Assembly (NCBI GenBank): GCA_002633005.1
Contig: NMRA01000254.1
Span: 305,021 to 369,020 of the forward strand
Reading direction: 5' to 3'
Length of the DNA: 64,000 nucleotides
DNA from: Phoronis australis
Taxonomy: Eukaryota > Phoronida > Phoronidae
The notes under the pieces were generated by a model. That model was not told where the DNA came from. It was given only the letters and a program-made list of their open reading frames with translations, and ran no database searches. Positions 11,521 to 22,679 of the stretch are shown here, one piece after another; position 1 is the stretch's first letter; each line of letters begins with the position of its first letter. A program made the position numbers and the translations under genes.

Positions 11521-12551
11521 CAATTTGGTAACAGCTTACCTTCGACAGAGCTTTTCTTCCACCCGATAATTCCATAGCACTAATTTGTGCTAATATAGTG
11601 TAACTTCGTATGATGCACGAGCACTTCAGAGTCAAAAAGTCATGTGATTAATAGGTGACAAGATAATGTGACATCAAAGGAGACTTCTGTCGTGTGCGAG
11701 CCACGACATAGTTTGTACAAAACTACTGTATAGCAACTAAAATATATCGCTGAGCAATAATTGCTACTGTGCACACGTTTCAGTTTTTAGCGAAACTGTA
11801 AAACCAATACAGAGATTGTCTTGAAAGCAAAAAAACACAAAATACAGTTATAGCTTTGCAATATTTAGACGGAAACTTTGGTTTGGCCTGTTAACGAAAT
11901 TGTAGGAAATCAAGGGGCATATTCCTCCTTCAGGAAAACTTTCGTTGTAGTTGCAATTGACTTATATAGGCCAAGGTGTCGCTATACACGTCAAACAAAA
12001 CACGTGACACACACAGTTTTTCCCTTAAATTCTTTGGTAAAATGTCATGTCGCTGCTTCCGCAAATTTCTGTGCTATTTAATGTGTCACGATTTTTACCC
12101 CCGCTAGCCGAGCGCGGTTCTAGGCTTGGGCCGAAACGTAGTTTTAGAGAAAGGAGAATTTTTCGGAAATTGAGTGTGGTAGCCCGAATTTTGGTGTATC
12201 TCCGAAATACAAGATCGAAAAAATGTAACAGCTTTGGGTTCATTACATTGTTTGTTTCCTTCAGCAGAAGTAACTGTTAACATGTTTGTCATCATTTTAC
12301 TGCAGGGAGCAAATGAAGCATTGCTCAGGCCGACTTATAGGGTAAATTTATCCTCTTAGCTCCCTATAAATCCGACATTGGGTAACAATTCTGCTCGAGG
12401 CCTGCCCGAGGGATCGGTCTCTGTTTTTTCATACAACCACTGTTTGTTCCTATCCTCTGAGTTCTTTCGTCAGCTACGTTGGCATGTTTTTGTTTCCTGC
12501 AATGATTTATAGTTCCCCCGGTTATAGTTCCTCTGCTTACGAGGCCTGGGT

Positions 12552-12683
12552 AGAGTTCAGTAACTATAGGATCTCGCTAAAACCAAGTCAAAGTCACGTG
12601 GTCTCATTTAAAATACACGGCAATGTCTCGCGTAATCTCGCGAAGTCTTGTTTTTTAGCAAGGTTCTAGCGTTACTGAACTCT
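12552..12683. repeat. MITE family GAGTTCAGTAACGCTAG, copy 1
   Basis: Terminal inverted repeats: agagttcagtaac.tagga on the left and tctagcgttactgaactct on the right, in a 132-bp unit. It includes 'aaagtcacgtgg.ctca' and 'cgcgta.tctcgcg'. Copies at 32659-32788, 57581-57690, 61491-61604 and 61966-62079 share the ends. No coding capacity. Confidence 0.7.
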
Positions 12684-12699
12684 AACCTGCAGTTTATGG

Positions 12700-13294
12700 T
12701 GTAACAGGAGTGCCATGGACCTGATTATGTAAGATATATGCGCCCTCTAGTGGTCAAGCTGTGTATTACGTATGGAATTTTCCTATGATGTCGAGTCCTT
12801 TGGACATGGCCAAATATGGTCAGAAGCTAGGAGCTATGGGCCTCGCCCTTCAGATCGTGTCTGATTGGTTGAAATTGTGTACTTAAGCTTTGTCTCTGTC
12901 AGACACGAGGAGTCCAGTCGCAGAGTTCAAGAAGCAAACATTTACACCTTCACTCACACCAAATTGCAACTGTTTGTGCAGCTTTCGGGCTCCTCCCGAG
13001 CTTGATTGCATCTCACCTTTCGGATCTGAATAACCAAATTGCCCCGTTCTTGCACACACAACTATTAATCAGCGACTGGCTTGCCCGTGTATCAGAACTG
13101 TATAATTCACAACGCTGCGATACTAAATCATGGAACAACTGGATTGCTTGTAAGTGTGAAATATTGTAGTTATATATTCTTCCAATAAACCTATGTATTA
13201 TTCACCAACTTTTTGTTTTCAATATCACCCTCAGTCCGCACCGGGATCGTAAAATCGGGGCGCCTTGGTCGTAGATACCCCCCCCCCCCGTTAC
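12700..13294 (+). mobile_element. probable solo LTR of a retrotransposon
   Basis: The 595-bp block begins TGTAAC and ends GTTACA, and is flanked on both sides by ATGG (12696-12699 and 13295-13298), a 4-bp target duplication. Near the 3' end there is a polyadenylation signal aataaa (about 13189). No gag or pol follows, so it looks like a solo LTR left by recombination. The 4-bp duplication and TG..CA termini fit Ty3/gypsy-type elements. No second copy is in the window to confirm the borders. Confidence 0.55.
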
Positions 13295-13298
13295 AATG

Positions 13299-14745
13299 GT
13301 TTCTGCTGGCTCTAAGTGGCGAGTTCGTTCACAACGTGCAACACGTGTCGTCTGGGCAGCGGGGAACGTGATCTTACGACAACTGGAGAACATCAACTCA
13401 TCGACTCCGTTTTATTAAAGCTACCTCCTAATTGTCTATAGCTACGATGGTCGTATTCTGAACTCTGTTTTGAATGCGAACTAAGGTCCACGTTTTCGTC
13501 ACTCGCAATGATTTGTTCTTCTAAAATCAGTGTAACCCCAAATTCGTAGTGATAACCTGCGTACGACCGACTTAGCTACAACCAATCGTGCGGCCCTTGG
13601 TTAAACGGGGCCCAATACTGTTTGAAATCCCACGTATTGTGAATTACTGGATCAAGCCAAAATTGCAAACTTCAAAACTGGAGTAAACCAAGACCGTTTT
13701 GATGTTGATGATTTTCGTTGAAGCATTTTATTAACCCCATTTGGTCCATCATTTTATCACGTGTAATGATAAACAATAAATCGCCATATTAAAAACTCCA
13801 ACTAAGGGCTTCACTTTGAATCCAAAACAATGATTTTCAATAGTGGCGCTGTTAGGGAGTTTAAAGGACATCTGAGCGACTCGATTGCCACCAGGTAGCG
13901 CTCGGGAACAAAATTCCTTCTTTTTACGTTTGAACATATTGAGAGCAGAAGGCAATTCACCAGCATGATGATGTTCGTAATATAAGTAACCCACGTGATT
14001 TGCCTGAATACTTACATTCCTATGGCAAGGTCCCTTGCTTCACTTGCGACACCTAGTGAATTTCCAATTCCTTATCGTAATAATTGTGTGCATATTTACT
14101 GTGGTTGTATAAGATGTTGCGTTGTGTTTATGGGGCATTGCGGATAGGTCCGTTCACCAGAATCTTTTTGTAGCATTTCTCTTGAAACATGAACACTAAA
14201 ATTACAGAACTATTGGCTCCTGTCATTCGAATAAAAACTTTTATGTGAATTCCGAAAATTAACCTTAAACATTCGTGTGAACTGGGATGGCAATATTTTA
14301 TTCTAAATATCACTTCGCATAAAATCAAGTGCCATACTTTATTTACACACTGTACTTGATTGCTTGGTAACCGACAAATTCTTCAGAATTTTGGGTAAAC
14401 CGCCAGAGACGCTAATTGTATCTTGAGTCGTAATACAAGGAAGCAATCAAATGACTTACAGTGTACCTTGTTAACTCAGGGAAAACGGGCGGCGTTGACA
14501 GTTGTCAAGTCAAAATGAAGCCACTGATCATAACACAAATTACTATTGAGGAAATCTTCAGAGTCATATGGATTTGGGATGGGTTGCATAAAACTTAAAC
14601 TATCCGCTGGATAAGTTCGATTGTTGCTTGACGTCAGGTGCATTGCGCAACAATAACAACAAGGCATGTGCTAATGTGACGTCATTGTTGCCATACGACG
14701 TGTAACTTTTATGCAATGCAACTGGGCCCTGCTGTACAGTTCTGC
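13299..14745. other. no gene recognised
   Basis: AT-rich intergenic sequence. A small open frame directly after the LTR (atggtttctgctgg...) gives 38 codons but has no recognisable domain. Nothing else is supported. Confidence 0.5.
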
Positions 14746-15014
14746 TTAAAGGCGAAGGCAACCTTTTTTCATGTCATTTTGAGCTAAAATAAGGTTGGTT
14801 GGTTATCCTAGACATATTTTCCACTTAATCACAGCTTTTTGTAATTTTGTTAATTACTCGTCCGCTACTCCGGAAGTGACGTTTTAGGAGGCAAGCATTT
14901 CGCGCTAATTTCTTTTCATATAGTCTGACTGTGAGAGCTGCCGAGTCAGTCATTGTTTTACCTCGGTTGTGTTAAGTTACGTCGTCGTTTGCTTTCATTT
15001 ACTAGTCAGTCAAC

Positions 15015-15702
15015 ATGCCACACTGTTGCTGCGTACCGGGATGTACTAATTATCGTCTCACGCGCTTTGGGAGTACCTTAGCATCGCTTTCCGATGGATT
15101 ACACACTTCGTCGTACTTGTCTCGTTCGTGTGAAGAACGCAGCGTTACCCGTCCACGCAACGTACAAAGCAGTCGAGAATTACCGTGTGTGTGGCATGCA
15201 CTTTCTGCAGTCCGATTAAGAAAGGGATTTGTACGCTGAACTGATGAAGGTCCCTGCGAAACAACGCCTGAAGAAGGATGCCATTCCGTGTGTGTTGATT
15301 CCCGGCAATGCCCCGTCGCCACCCCCGAGAAGTGCGTTTTTGAAGAGAGAAGCCTCGCGAGCTGTGGCCAGTACAGTGACTGGAGCCAGTGGAGGCACTT
15401 CATCCACTGTCACCCGTGCCTCCGAAACGTACCCAGAGCGTGCCATTCCTGGAACCAGTAGTGATTCGCCCTGTGCTGTTTTCTCCAGCCCAGGGCCTCT
15501 AGTAAGCAGCCCTGCAGCGATATTGAGTAGTGGGAGTGATTGCAGGCCCAGTTCGACACCCAGTGAAGAGGACAATTCGTCGTTCAGTGAACAGATCGGT
15601 GAGCCAAACTTTGATAAGTTTATTGTGGACTTGTCTATTCAGAAGGTGCCAGGTGTGTGGCGAGGGAGTCACACGACACGATGTAAGCAGTTTGGGTGCT
15701 CA
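15015..15702 (+). pseudogene. THAP-domain transposon protein, frameshifted, copy A
   Basis: The ATG starts MPHCCCVPGCTNYRL, the first zinc ligands of a C2CH THAP domain. A 2-base loss relative to copy B at about 15063 shifts the frame. The remainder of the domain (YRVCGMHFLQSD, the C-x2-H ligand pair) continues in another frame, and a second slip occurs at the SD codon (about 15216). Downstream frames read ERDLYAELMKVPAKQRLKKDA and then a long Ser/Thr/Pro-rich linker into the gap. THAP domains in transposases bind the element ends. This copy is dead. Confidence 0.8.
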
Positions 15703-16345
15703 NNNNNNNNNNNNNNNNNNNNNNNNNNNNNNNNNNNNNNNNNNNNNNNNNNNNNNNNNNNNNNNNNNNNNNNNNNNNNNNNNNNNNNNNNNNNNNNNNN
15801 NNNNNNNNNNNNNNNNNNNNNNNNNNNNNNNNNNNNNNNNNNNNNNNNNNNNNNNNNNNNNNNNNNNNNNNNNNNNNNNNNNNNNNNNNNNNNNNNNNNN
15901 NNNNNNNNNNNNNNNNNNNNNNNNNNNNNNNNNNNNNNNNNNNNNNNNNNNNNNNNNNNNNNNNNNNNNNNNNNNNNNNNNNNNNNNNNNNNNNNNNNNN
16001 NNNNNNNNNNNNNNNNNNNNNNNNNNNNNNNNNNNNNNNNNNNNNNNNNNNNNNNNNNNNNNNNNNNNNNNNNNNNNNNNNNNNNNNNNNNNNNNNNNNN
16101 NNNNNNNNNNNNNNNNNNNNNNNNNNNNNNNNNNNNNNNNNNNNNNNNNNNNNNNNNNNNNNNNNNNNNNNNNNNNNNNNNNNNNNNNNNNNNNNNNNNN
16201 NNNNNNNNNNNNNNNNNNNNNNNNNNNNNNNNNNNNNNNNNNNNNNNNNNNNNNNNNNNNNNNNNNNNNNNNNNNNNNNNNNNNNNNNNNNNNNNNNNNN
16301 NNNNNNNNNNNNNNNNNNNNNNNNNNNNNNNNNNNNNNNNNNNNN
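15703..16345. other. assembly gap (643 N)
   Basis: A run of Ns inside Kolobok copy A; open frames across it are meaningless. Confidence 0.99.
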
Positions 16346-16631
16346 AGCAACAGTGTGGCATGTTGACTGACTAGTAAATGAAAGCAAACGACGACGTAAC
16401 TTAACACAACCGAGGTAGAACAATGACTGACTCTTGGCAGCTCTCACAGTCAGACTATATGAAAAGAAATTGGCGAGAAATGCTTGCCTCCTAAAACGTC
16501 ACTTCCGGAGTAGCGGACGAGTAATTAATAAAATTACGAAAAGCTGTAATTAAGTGGAAAATATGTCTAGGATAACCAACCAACCTTATTTTAGCTCAAA
16601 ATGACATGAAAAAAGTTGCCTTCGCCTTTAA

Positions 16632-17880
16632 AAACAGTAAGGAGACGTAAATTTGCCAAAAATAGATTGTTCAAAGCATGTAATTGTTGTTGAGTATTTT
16701 AAATGTTAAAACGTTTTAAGAAATCATAAATTCTCAGTGTTGTATTTACAGAGACATGGAAGTAAATAAAGTATCTTATGTTACACGCAATCATCATAAT
16801 TTGTGCCCGCAGCCATGGCTGATAAATTCAACCGCATGTACAAAATTATTTGAATAGCACTCTTTTGACCTGACCACGTGACTCAAAACTTGACTGCTGA
16901 TTGGACGTGCTATTGAAAGTATGAAACATGTACAGTACGTAGTCTTTGAGATTTTTCGTCAGCAAATGATCTCAACAAAAGTAACGGCCCATGGTTCAAT
17001 TTTTGAGAATTATTAATGTAGCGTTTTATCTCGCGTACACTGGGGTTGCTCACAATGCGAACCACATTGATCCTTCAATTAAAAAGTTCGACATCAAGAA
17101 CTTTTCAGGAAACCGGACCGAAGTTTGTCGTACTGGATGAAAGTGAATTAACAAATCATGTCTTGTCTTTTTAAAAGGAAATACTAGCGAACCAGATAAA
17201 AGATTAACCTGGATGCACCATTTTCAACATAGTTGGAGGTATACGCTTTTAGTTTAAAAGCACTGCGAGTTGCACGTGTCTCGCAAGTTCTCAGAACTTG
17301 GCCCGTTTCTTGCGAAAAATCGAGATCACGTAAGAGCACACAAAACAAGCGTATGAAAAGTGTTTCGCGAGAAAGCTTGAATCTCGCATGCACTCTGGGC
17401 AAAATGCCGCGAGACTTGAATATTCGGGGAAAAATCCTTGATCCATTTCGTAAATTTTTTTCGCTGTAAGTGTCTTGCGTTAGGGCCCGCATCCTCGGCA
17501 CGCATGGAACACGCTTAATTTGCCCCAAATTTTCCAAATTAAAACGTTACCTTTTAGCTAGGATGCCCAATGAGGCGTGTGCTTTTTATCATAAAATTAT
17601 CCTTCCAGGTAGTCCATTTGCAATGTTTTCGCATTTTCAAGAATCAATTCTGACATAGTTACATCAACTTCATTCAAAAACTCACTGATACTTCGTCGGC
17701 GAGGAGACAAAACCATGGGAACCTGATGGGTGTCACGTACATTGTAGGCTGGGACAGTTGAGTAGAACTAATTTGCACACAACATGTGGTAAAGGCGCTC
17801 ACATCAGCGACATAAAAAGAGCATTGACGTTTTAAGTATAGAGAATATGAAGTGTGTGCATCGTAGAGCGTATATTTGTG
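16632..17880. other. no gene recognised
   Basis: AT-rich intergenic sequence between the Kolobok element and the repeat cluster at 17.9-18.3 kb. No exon or RNA gene supported. Confidence 0.5.
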
Positions 17881-17891
17881 TAGCCTTGGTA

Positions 17892-17920
17892 CAAAGCTGT
17901 ATACTAAACATACAGCTTTG
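17892..17920. repeat. hairpin caaagctgta / tacagctttg
   Basis: A 10-bp perfect stem (17892-17901 and 17911-17920) in a ttggtacaaagctgta...tacagctttgcacc context. A related palindrome (ttggtgca...tgcaccaa) lies at 22385-22420 and shares 'acagctttgcacc', suggesting two relics of one small element. Confidence 0.5.
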
Positions 17921-17962
17921 CACCGATGTGTGTAAAAAACTGGTGAGATAAAATCTGACACA

Positions 17963-18345
17963 AAAATATTGCGTCATCTATTGGCCAGTTTCTTTTTTCG
18001 CCGATTTTTCAATCAACTGTTCTTCTTTCACGAGCTCGCGTACACATCACAACAAATTATTTATTGGAGCTGGTTTCTCTTCATTATAAGTTTTTAGAAT
18101 TTCGATACCGCAAAACCGAATTTCAGAACAAATTTGCTGTTGCGAAGTTGTCGCAAAAATTAGGAAATGGCGCATGCGCGTGACATGAGCGTACTGTTTT
18201 AAAAACGACGACATACTTTTCATTGTTAGATAACGTAGAAAATAAATCTGAAATTAAATAAGGCGATCCAGATCCTCAAGGATACTGTTGTTTCACGAAA
18301 TGTAGAATATATATAGGTAAATACCTATATATATTTTACAATCCG
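17963..18345. repeat. repeat cluster: R2 copy b and R3 copy b
   Basis: 17963-18060 matches 6440-6560 in direct orientation. 18228-18310 is the reverse complement of 11410-11510. It ends in a short palindrome, atataggtaaatacctatat (18311-18333). Confidence 0.6.
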
Positions 18346-18955
18346 AGATGTACGCTAACTGTGTGTGTATGATAAGCATAGCGTTTACATTTGGCTTCCA
18401 GAAATACTACTAAAGTGATTTTTGGAGACCAATATCCTCGTCTACTTGAAATGTTGCTTTCGATAAACAGTATCCCCAATACTTTGCGTTGACCATTATG
18501 GTGTTTCACGCTTTGTATACTTGTAAGGTCAATTGTTTGTTATGGATTTCTACACCTTAAGCGGGTATTTTAATCGAGATTTCTATACTTCAGGTTGTAT
18601 TTTTTGTGACAACCACGTGAACAGAACAGAAAACAATTTTTTGATAATAGGTGGAACATCGCAAAATTCTTTGAAAACTTTTGAATACCGAAACCAATCA
18701 AGTCAGTGCTGTACGCGTGAGAACGACAATCTTCTGCACCATGGACTGTATTTTAGGCTGAAATGAACTGCACTCAGCTCAAAGCTTCACTCTGCCGACG
18801 GATGGCAAACACTGGCATTTGTTTACTTTCATAAACCAATCAGGCGTCTTTGCCGATTGACCCACGCATAACACTTGCGGAGTTAAATCGTTACTTATGG
18901 AATAATTACTCTGCACGTGCAAGCGCAGAGTACTGTTGTTCCTGGGTTTTCTTCA

Positions 18956-19012
18956 ATTTTATTCTTATTCTTCTTATTCTTCTTATTCTTCTTATTCTTC
19001 TTCTTCCGACCA
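18956..19012. repeat. TTATTC/TTC microsatellite
   Basis: Several copies of a ttcttattc motif (9-bp period). Confidence 0.9.
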
Positions 19013-19852
19013 ACTTTGAGGCTTAATAACTCCAAATTGGATGCAGGTACGGTCTTTAAATTCAGCATATGACTTTTGACAGTATATAAATTTTGATTGG
19101 TTATATAATCATATTCCATATTGCACCGGAAGAGGTCGTATGGTGCAAAGGTCATATAATTTTCAAAATGCTACTCCTCCTTCAGTTTTAAAGCTATCTT
19201 TTTCAAATTCGGTGCACAGGTATAAGTCAACATGACAATTTAAAAAATTTCTTTTCTAAGAAATCGAGTCATCCAATCAGGTGAAATAGGCCAAAGGTCA
19301 TTAGGTGCAAACTAAAATTTTGAGCTAGACACTTCAAATTGACAGGTCTGATTGCCACAGGTAAATCAAATCGGAATCCAAAGTTTCAGGTCATTTAGTG
19401 CAAACATGGGGTCATTAGGTGCATTTTACTTCTGAAAATTTGACCTTTTCAATCAGCAAGTATTCTGATGTGTCAACCGTTAGACAACTGTGATTCTCAG
19501 CGTTAAACACATTTTCCATGGGCTTTGCAATAATTCTCCTGAAGATGCTTAAAATGCACCGGATAAGGTTAATTAGTGCAAAGGTCATGTAACGTTCAAA
19601 ATGTTATATCTCTTACGTTTTTCAAGGAATTCTTTTCAATTTCAGCACACTGGTGTAAGTCAACATGCCAATTAAATACACTACTTTACTTCGCAATATG
19701 CCTAACCAATCAGAAAAAATAGGTCAAAGGTTATTGAGTGCAAACTAAAATTTTGAGCTAGGGACTTCAGAATTACGTATCTGTTTACTAAGTGCGATTG
19801 AGTATGATTTCTAAATTTTCAGGTCATTTGGTGCACCAATGGGGTCATTAGG

Positions 19853-21160
19853 TTTTTTTCTTCGTAAGATATCGTAATGTATTTCAAGCGAAGCACATGA
19901 TATTACCAGCAGCTTTTCTTGCGCCCTGATTGCAGTGCAATCAAAGAACACAAGTCGTCATTTACCTATTGTGTTGTTTATTGCTTATTTGACGTGCATT
20001 TCTTTAATCTTAATTTACTTTTAAATCAAATTAGTAAATTCATTTTTTTTAAATCATTTCATTTCTAAATACACTAATATTTACAAACAATAAGATCTTT
20101 GCAAATGAAACACAGGCACGCACACACGCTCACACACATATCTAAATTACAGAAATTCACGGTTGGTCTAAAATAAATAGGCATTGATGGTTTCCCAGAA
20201 GGCAGTTTTGCGGGGTTGTATATTCCTTACTTTACAGTAATTATACAAGAAACATTGAAATTGTGAATATTTAGGAATAATCTGGCTTCTAGAACATTTA
20301 TGGATGAAATACTGGCAAATAGTTAATATGGTATTGATATCTTCAAAATTACATCCAAAATATGCTGTCAGAATAGCATTTCTATCCAAGACTAAATCGT
20401 GTTGTGCAGTTACGTAAATTAAAAGTTTCTGAATTTCACACCACAAAGTTTTCACAGAACCACATTCCACAAACATATGGTTAAAAGTCTCAACAGTTCC
20501 ACAAGATGGACACTTGTCATCACTGACTAAGTTCATCTTTTTCAAAATAAGTTTTGTAAACAGTTTTCTATGAATATAGAAGTACTTAAAGGTTTTAACA
20601 TAAGGAGGTAACAAGAGTTTGTGTGGAAGAACATAAATTTGTTTAATTCGTTGTCTAGAGTAAATGTCAGTTAAGCTGTACTCTATATCAGGAGGAAAAA
20701 CAATTTTGGAAAGCAAAATATTTCTAGAAAACAAATTAGTAATTTGGCTTGACTGGGGATGTATGCATTTTGAAATTGAAAGATCAGCTTTCAACTTAAT
20801 CGCACGTCTCAAAGCAGCATAATGAATCCAATTTGAAAGCTTGTATCTATTTTTCAAAACCTCCCAAGACAGAAATTTATTAACAAAGTTCAAAAGATCC
20901 TTCACAAAAGTAATACCAGCATCAAAGAAACTATTAAAGAATACAGACCTCCTATTAATCAATATGTTTTTATTATTCCAAACTACTTGGTTTACAATTG
21001 TTATGTCCTTATGTAACTGAGCACCAATTTCTTCCCAAGCAATCAAGATGTCAAGATAGAAGGTATCAATATTTGCAAGAGACAGCAATTTACAATCATA
21101 ATTTGATTTAAAAACCAAAAAACCTCCATATGTTTTAAAAATATACCAAGGAAACACTTT
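19853..21160 (-). mobile_element. 5'-truncated L1/Tx1-like non-LTR retrotransposon
   Basis: A minus-strand insertion in the tandem repeat. It is bounded by an imperfect 12-bp target duplication, GGGGTCATTAGG (19841-19852) and GGGGACATTAGG (21161-21172). The plus-strand left edge is a T run, consistent with a short 3' poly(A) tail on the minus strand. It retains only the C-terminal part of ORF2 plus about 310 bp of 3' UTR, the usual outcome of incomplete reverse transcription. Confidence 0.8.
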
Positions 21161-21205
21161 GGGGACATTAGGTGCATTTTTCTTCTGAAAGTTTGACCAC
21201 TTCAT
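20168..21205 (-). pseudogene. C-terminal fragment of LINE ORF2 (reverse-transcriptase protein)
   Basis: About 335 residues remain open to a natural stop at 20168. The catalytic reverse transcriptase and endonuclease domains are missing (5' truncation). What remains is the post-RT region: LWNN-like block (VVWNNKNILINRRSVFF), a GITFVKDLLN helix, and a zinc-knuckle-like CPSCGTVETFNHMFVEC (C-x2-C...H-x4-C) followed by LWCEI. This is the zf-RVT pattern of L1/Tx1-type elements. The first few codons belong to flanking repeat. The intact frame suggests a fairly recent insertion, but the fragment cannot transpose. Confidence 0.8.
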
Positions 21206-21399
21206 TCATCTTGTATTCTGAAGTGCTTAAAGTAAAACATGTGTGATTATTAGCATTAACCACACTTTTAATCGAGTTAACAATTACTCGCTCATCGGGG
21301 CTCATAATGCACCGGAAAAGGTCAATTAGTGGAAAGGTCATCAAAAAATTAATATGTAATTTCTCTTAAGATTTTAAAGAATTCCTTTTCATATTGGTA

Positions 21400-22679
21400 A
21401 ACGGGTTGCTGTCAGTAACTTCCCATAATAATTCCAGTAATACGCAAGCGCAGAGTCCGTTATTGTCACGCCGTGACCAAAATCTTTCAACTTATATCTT
21501 GCAATTCAACATTCAAACCTCACCGGCCATCAGTTCAATGACCGCCATTTTATTAATAGTGCTGTTTTTCGTTAAAAATCGATAGTGTTCCACTTGGTTA
21601 TCTCGAACAAAAACACGAACAATTTAAATGAACCTCAGAGTCAGACCGAGGATGCGCAACCTACAGTTTTTTTGTAACATAGCACGTGCTAACAACTTGC
21701 AAATCGCCTGGTCCTCGTGGATCTTATCTTATGGTTTTTACCGTCTTATATATGACATCTCATCGTTCAAACATACCATAATGAAACTTTCTGGAAATGT
21801 ACGGTACGTAATTGTTACTAAGGATGAATAGCAACAGTCATTTTCGACTCCTTTTTACCTCATTTTGCACTTCTATGTACGCTCTGTTTCACTGGAAAAA
21901 CTCACTCGATGTAACAAAACATATTTTGCTGTTATTTCGAATAGTGTCACCTAAATGAAAATTGGCAAAGAGACTAAATGTTTACAAGCGATATAGGACT
22001 ACTAATTGGGCTAACAAAAATGTGAACCCATGCAACTTAACTTTTCCTGAAGCACGCATTTTTAAGTCGTGATTTCTTGACGATTTGTATTGAAATTTAG
22101 GGATTTTCAGTACTGTTTAATGTAGAGCTCCACTTTAAATTTGTATCTTTTTCCAGAACAGAAACTTGCCAGTCGTCTGCTTCTTCTGCCACTTCAATTT
22201 GTTTTTAACCGTGTTCAAAATACGAGATTTTGCGCACGCCCGATCCTGTAAACAAGGTGGCACGCACGCCGTTCCAGCTTTTTCCGTCTTAGGCGGAAGG
22301 GAAATCATTGTAACGTTGGATACTTGTTCATTCAACGAAATTCATGAGGGTATCGATCGTGGCTACGCAGCGTAACTTGTAGGGTTGGTGCAGTATATTT
22401 AGTAAACAGCTTTGCACCAAGGCTAGCTGGCTGGCTACCTGGCTTTCACAACATGTATTAATTAACAGTATCAATCATACATCAATAACTTGGAGCGCTA
22501 CAATGACAGGCGTACATTTGAAGAAGCATGTCCGACTCGGATAGTTGGTCAAAAGGTTGCTACTATATATTTCCCAGAATGATTATCACAAAACGTTTTC
22601 CTTGACAACATACATACACTGTAGGTTCAATATCTTGGAGCGCATTTGAAATGTCAGTGTGACAGTAATGACGTGACAA
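21400..22679. other. no gene recognised
   Basis: Only short unrelated open frames and the palindrome at 22385-22420. No splice-supported exon. Confidence 0.5.

Larger units (their letters stand above)
14750..16627. mobile_element. Kolobok/T2-type DNA transposon, copy A
   Basis: Flanked by TTAA (14746-14749 and 16628-16631). The terminal inverted repeats begin AGGCGAAGGCAACC. Both ends carry the same roughly 280-bp sequence in opposite orientation, reaching past the ATG of the THAP frame, so this copy is foldback-like. TTAA target duplications, AGG termini and a THAP-domain protein together define the Kolobok superfamily (T2 elements have TTAAAGG ends). The interior is an N gap (15703-16345), so any transposase catalytic core cannot be seen. 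Confidence 0.85.
19110..21400. repeat. 434-bp tandem repeat, about 2.7 units, split by a LINE
   Basis: The landmark gcaccgga.aaggt..att.gtg.aaaggtcat occurs at about 19122, 19556 and 21310, and ggg(g)tcattagg at 19408, 19841 and 21161. The first two spacings are 433-434 bp. The third becomes 434 once the 1,320-bp LINE is removed. Units also share 'aggtgca' motifs. No coding potential. Confidence 0.8.

Noticed and set aside
15229-16447. Long open frames on both strands through the N run
   Set aside because: Length is created by Ns; only the parts before 15703 carry transposon sequence.
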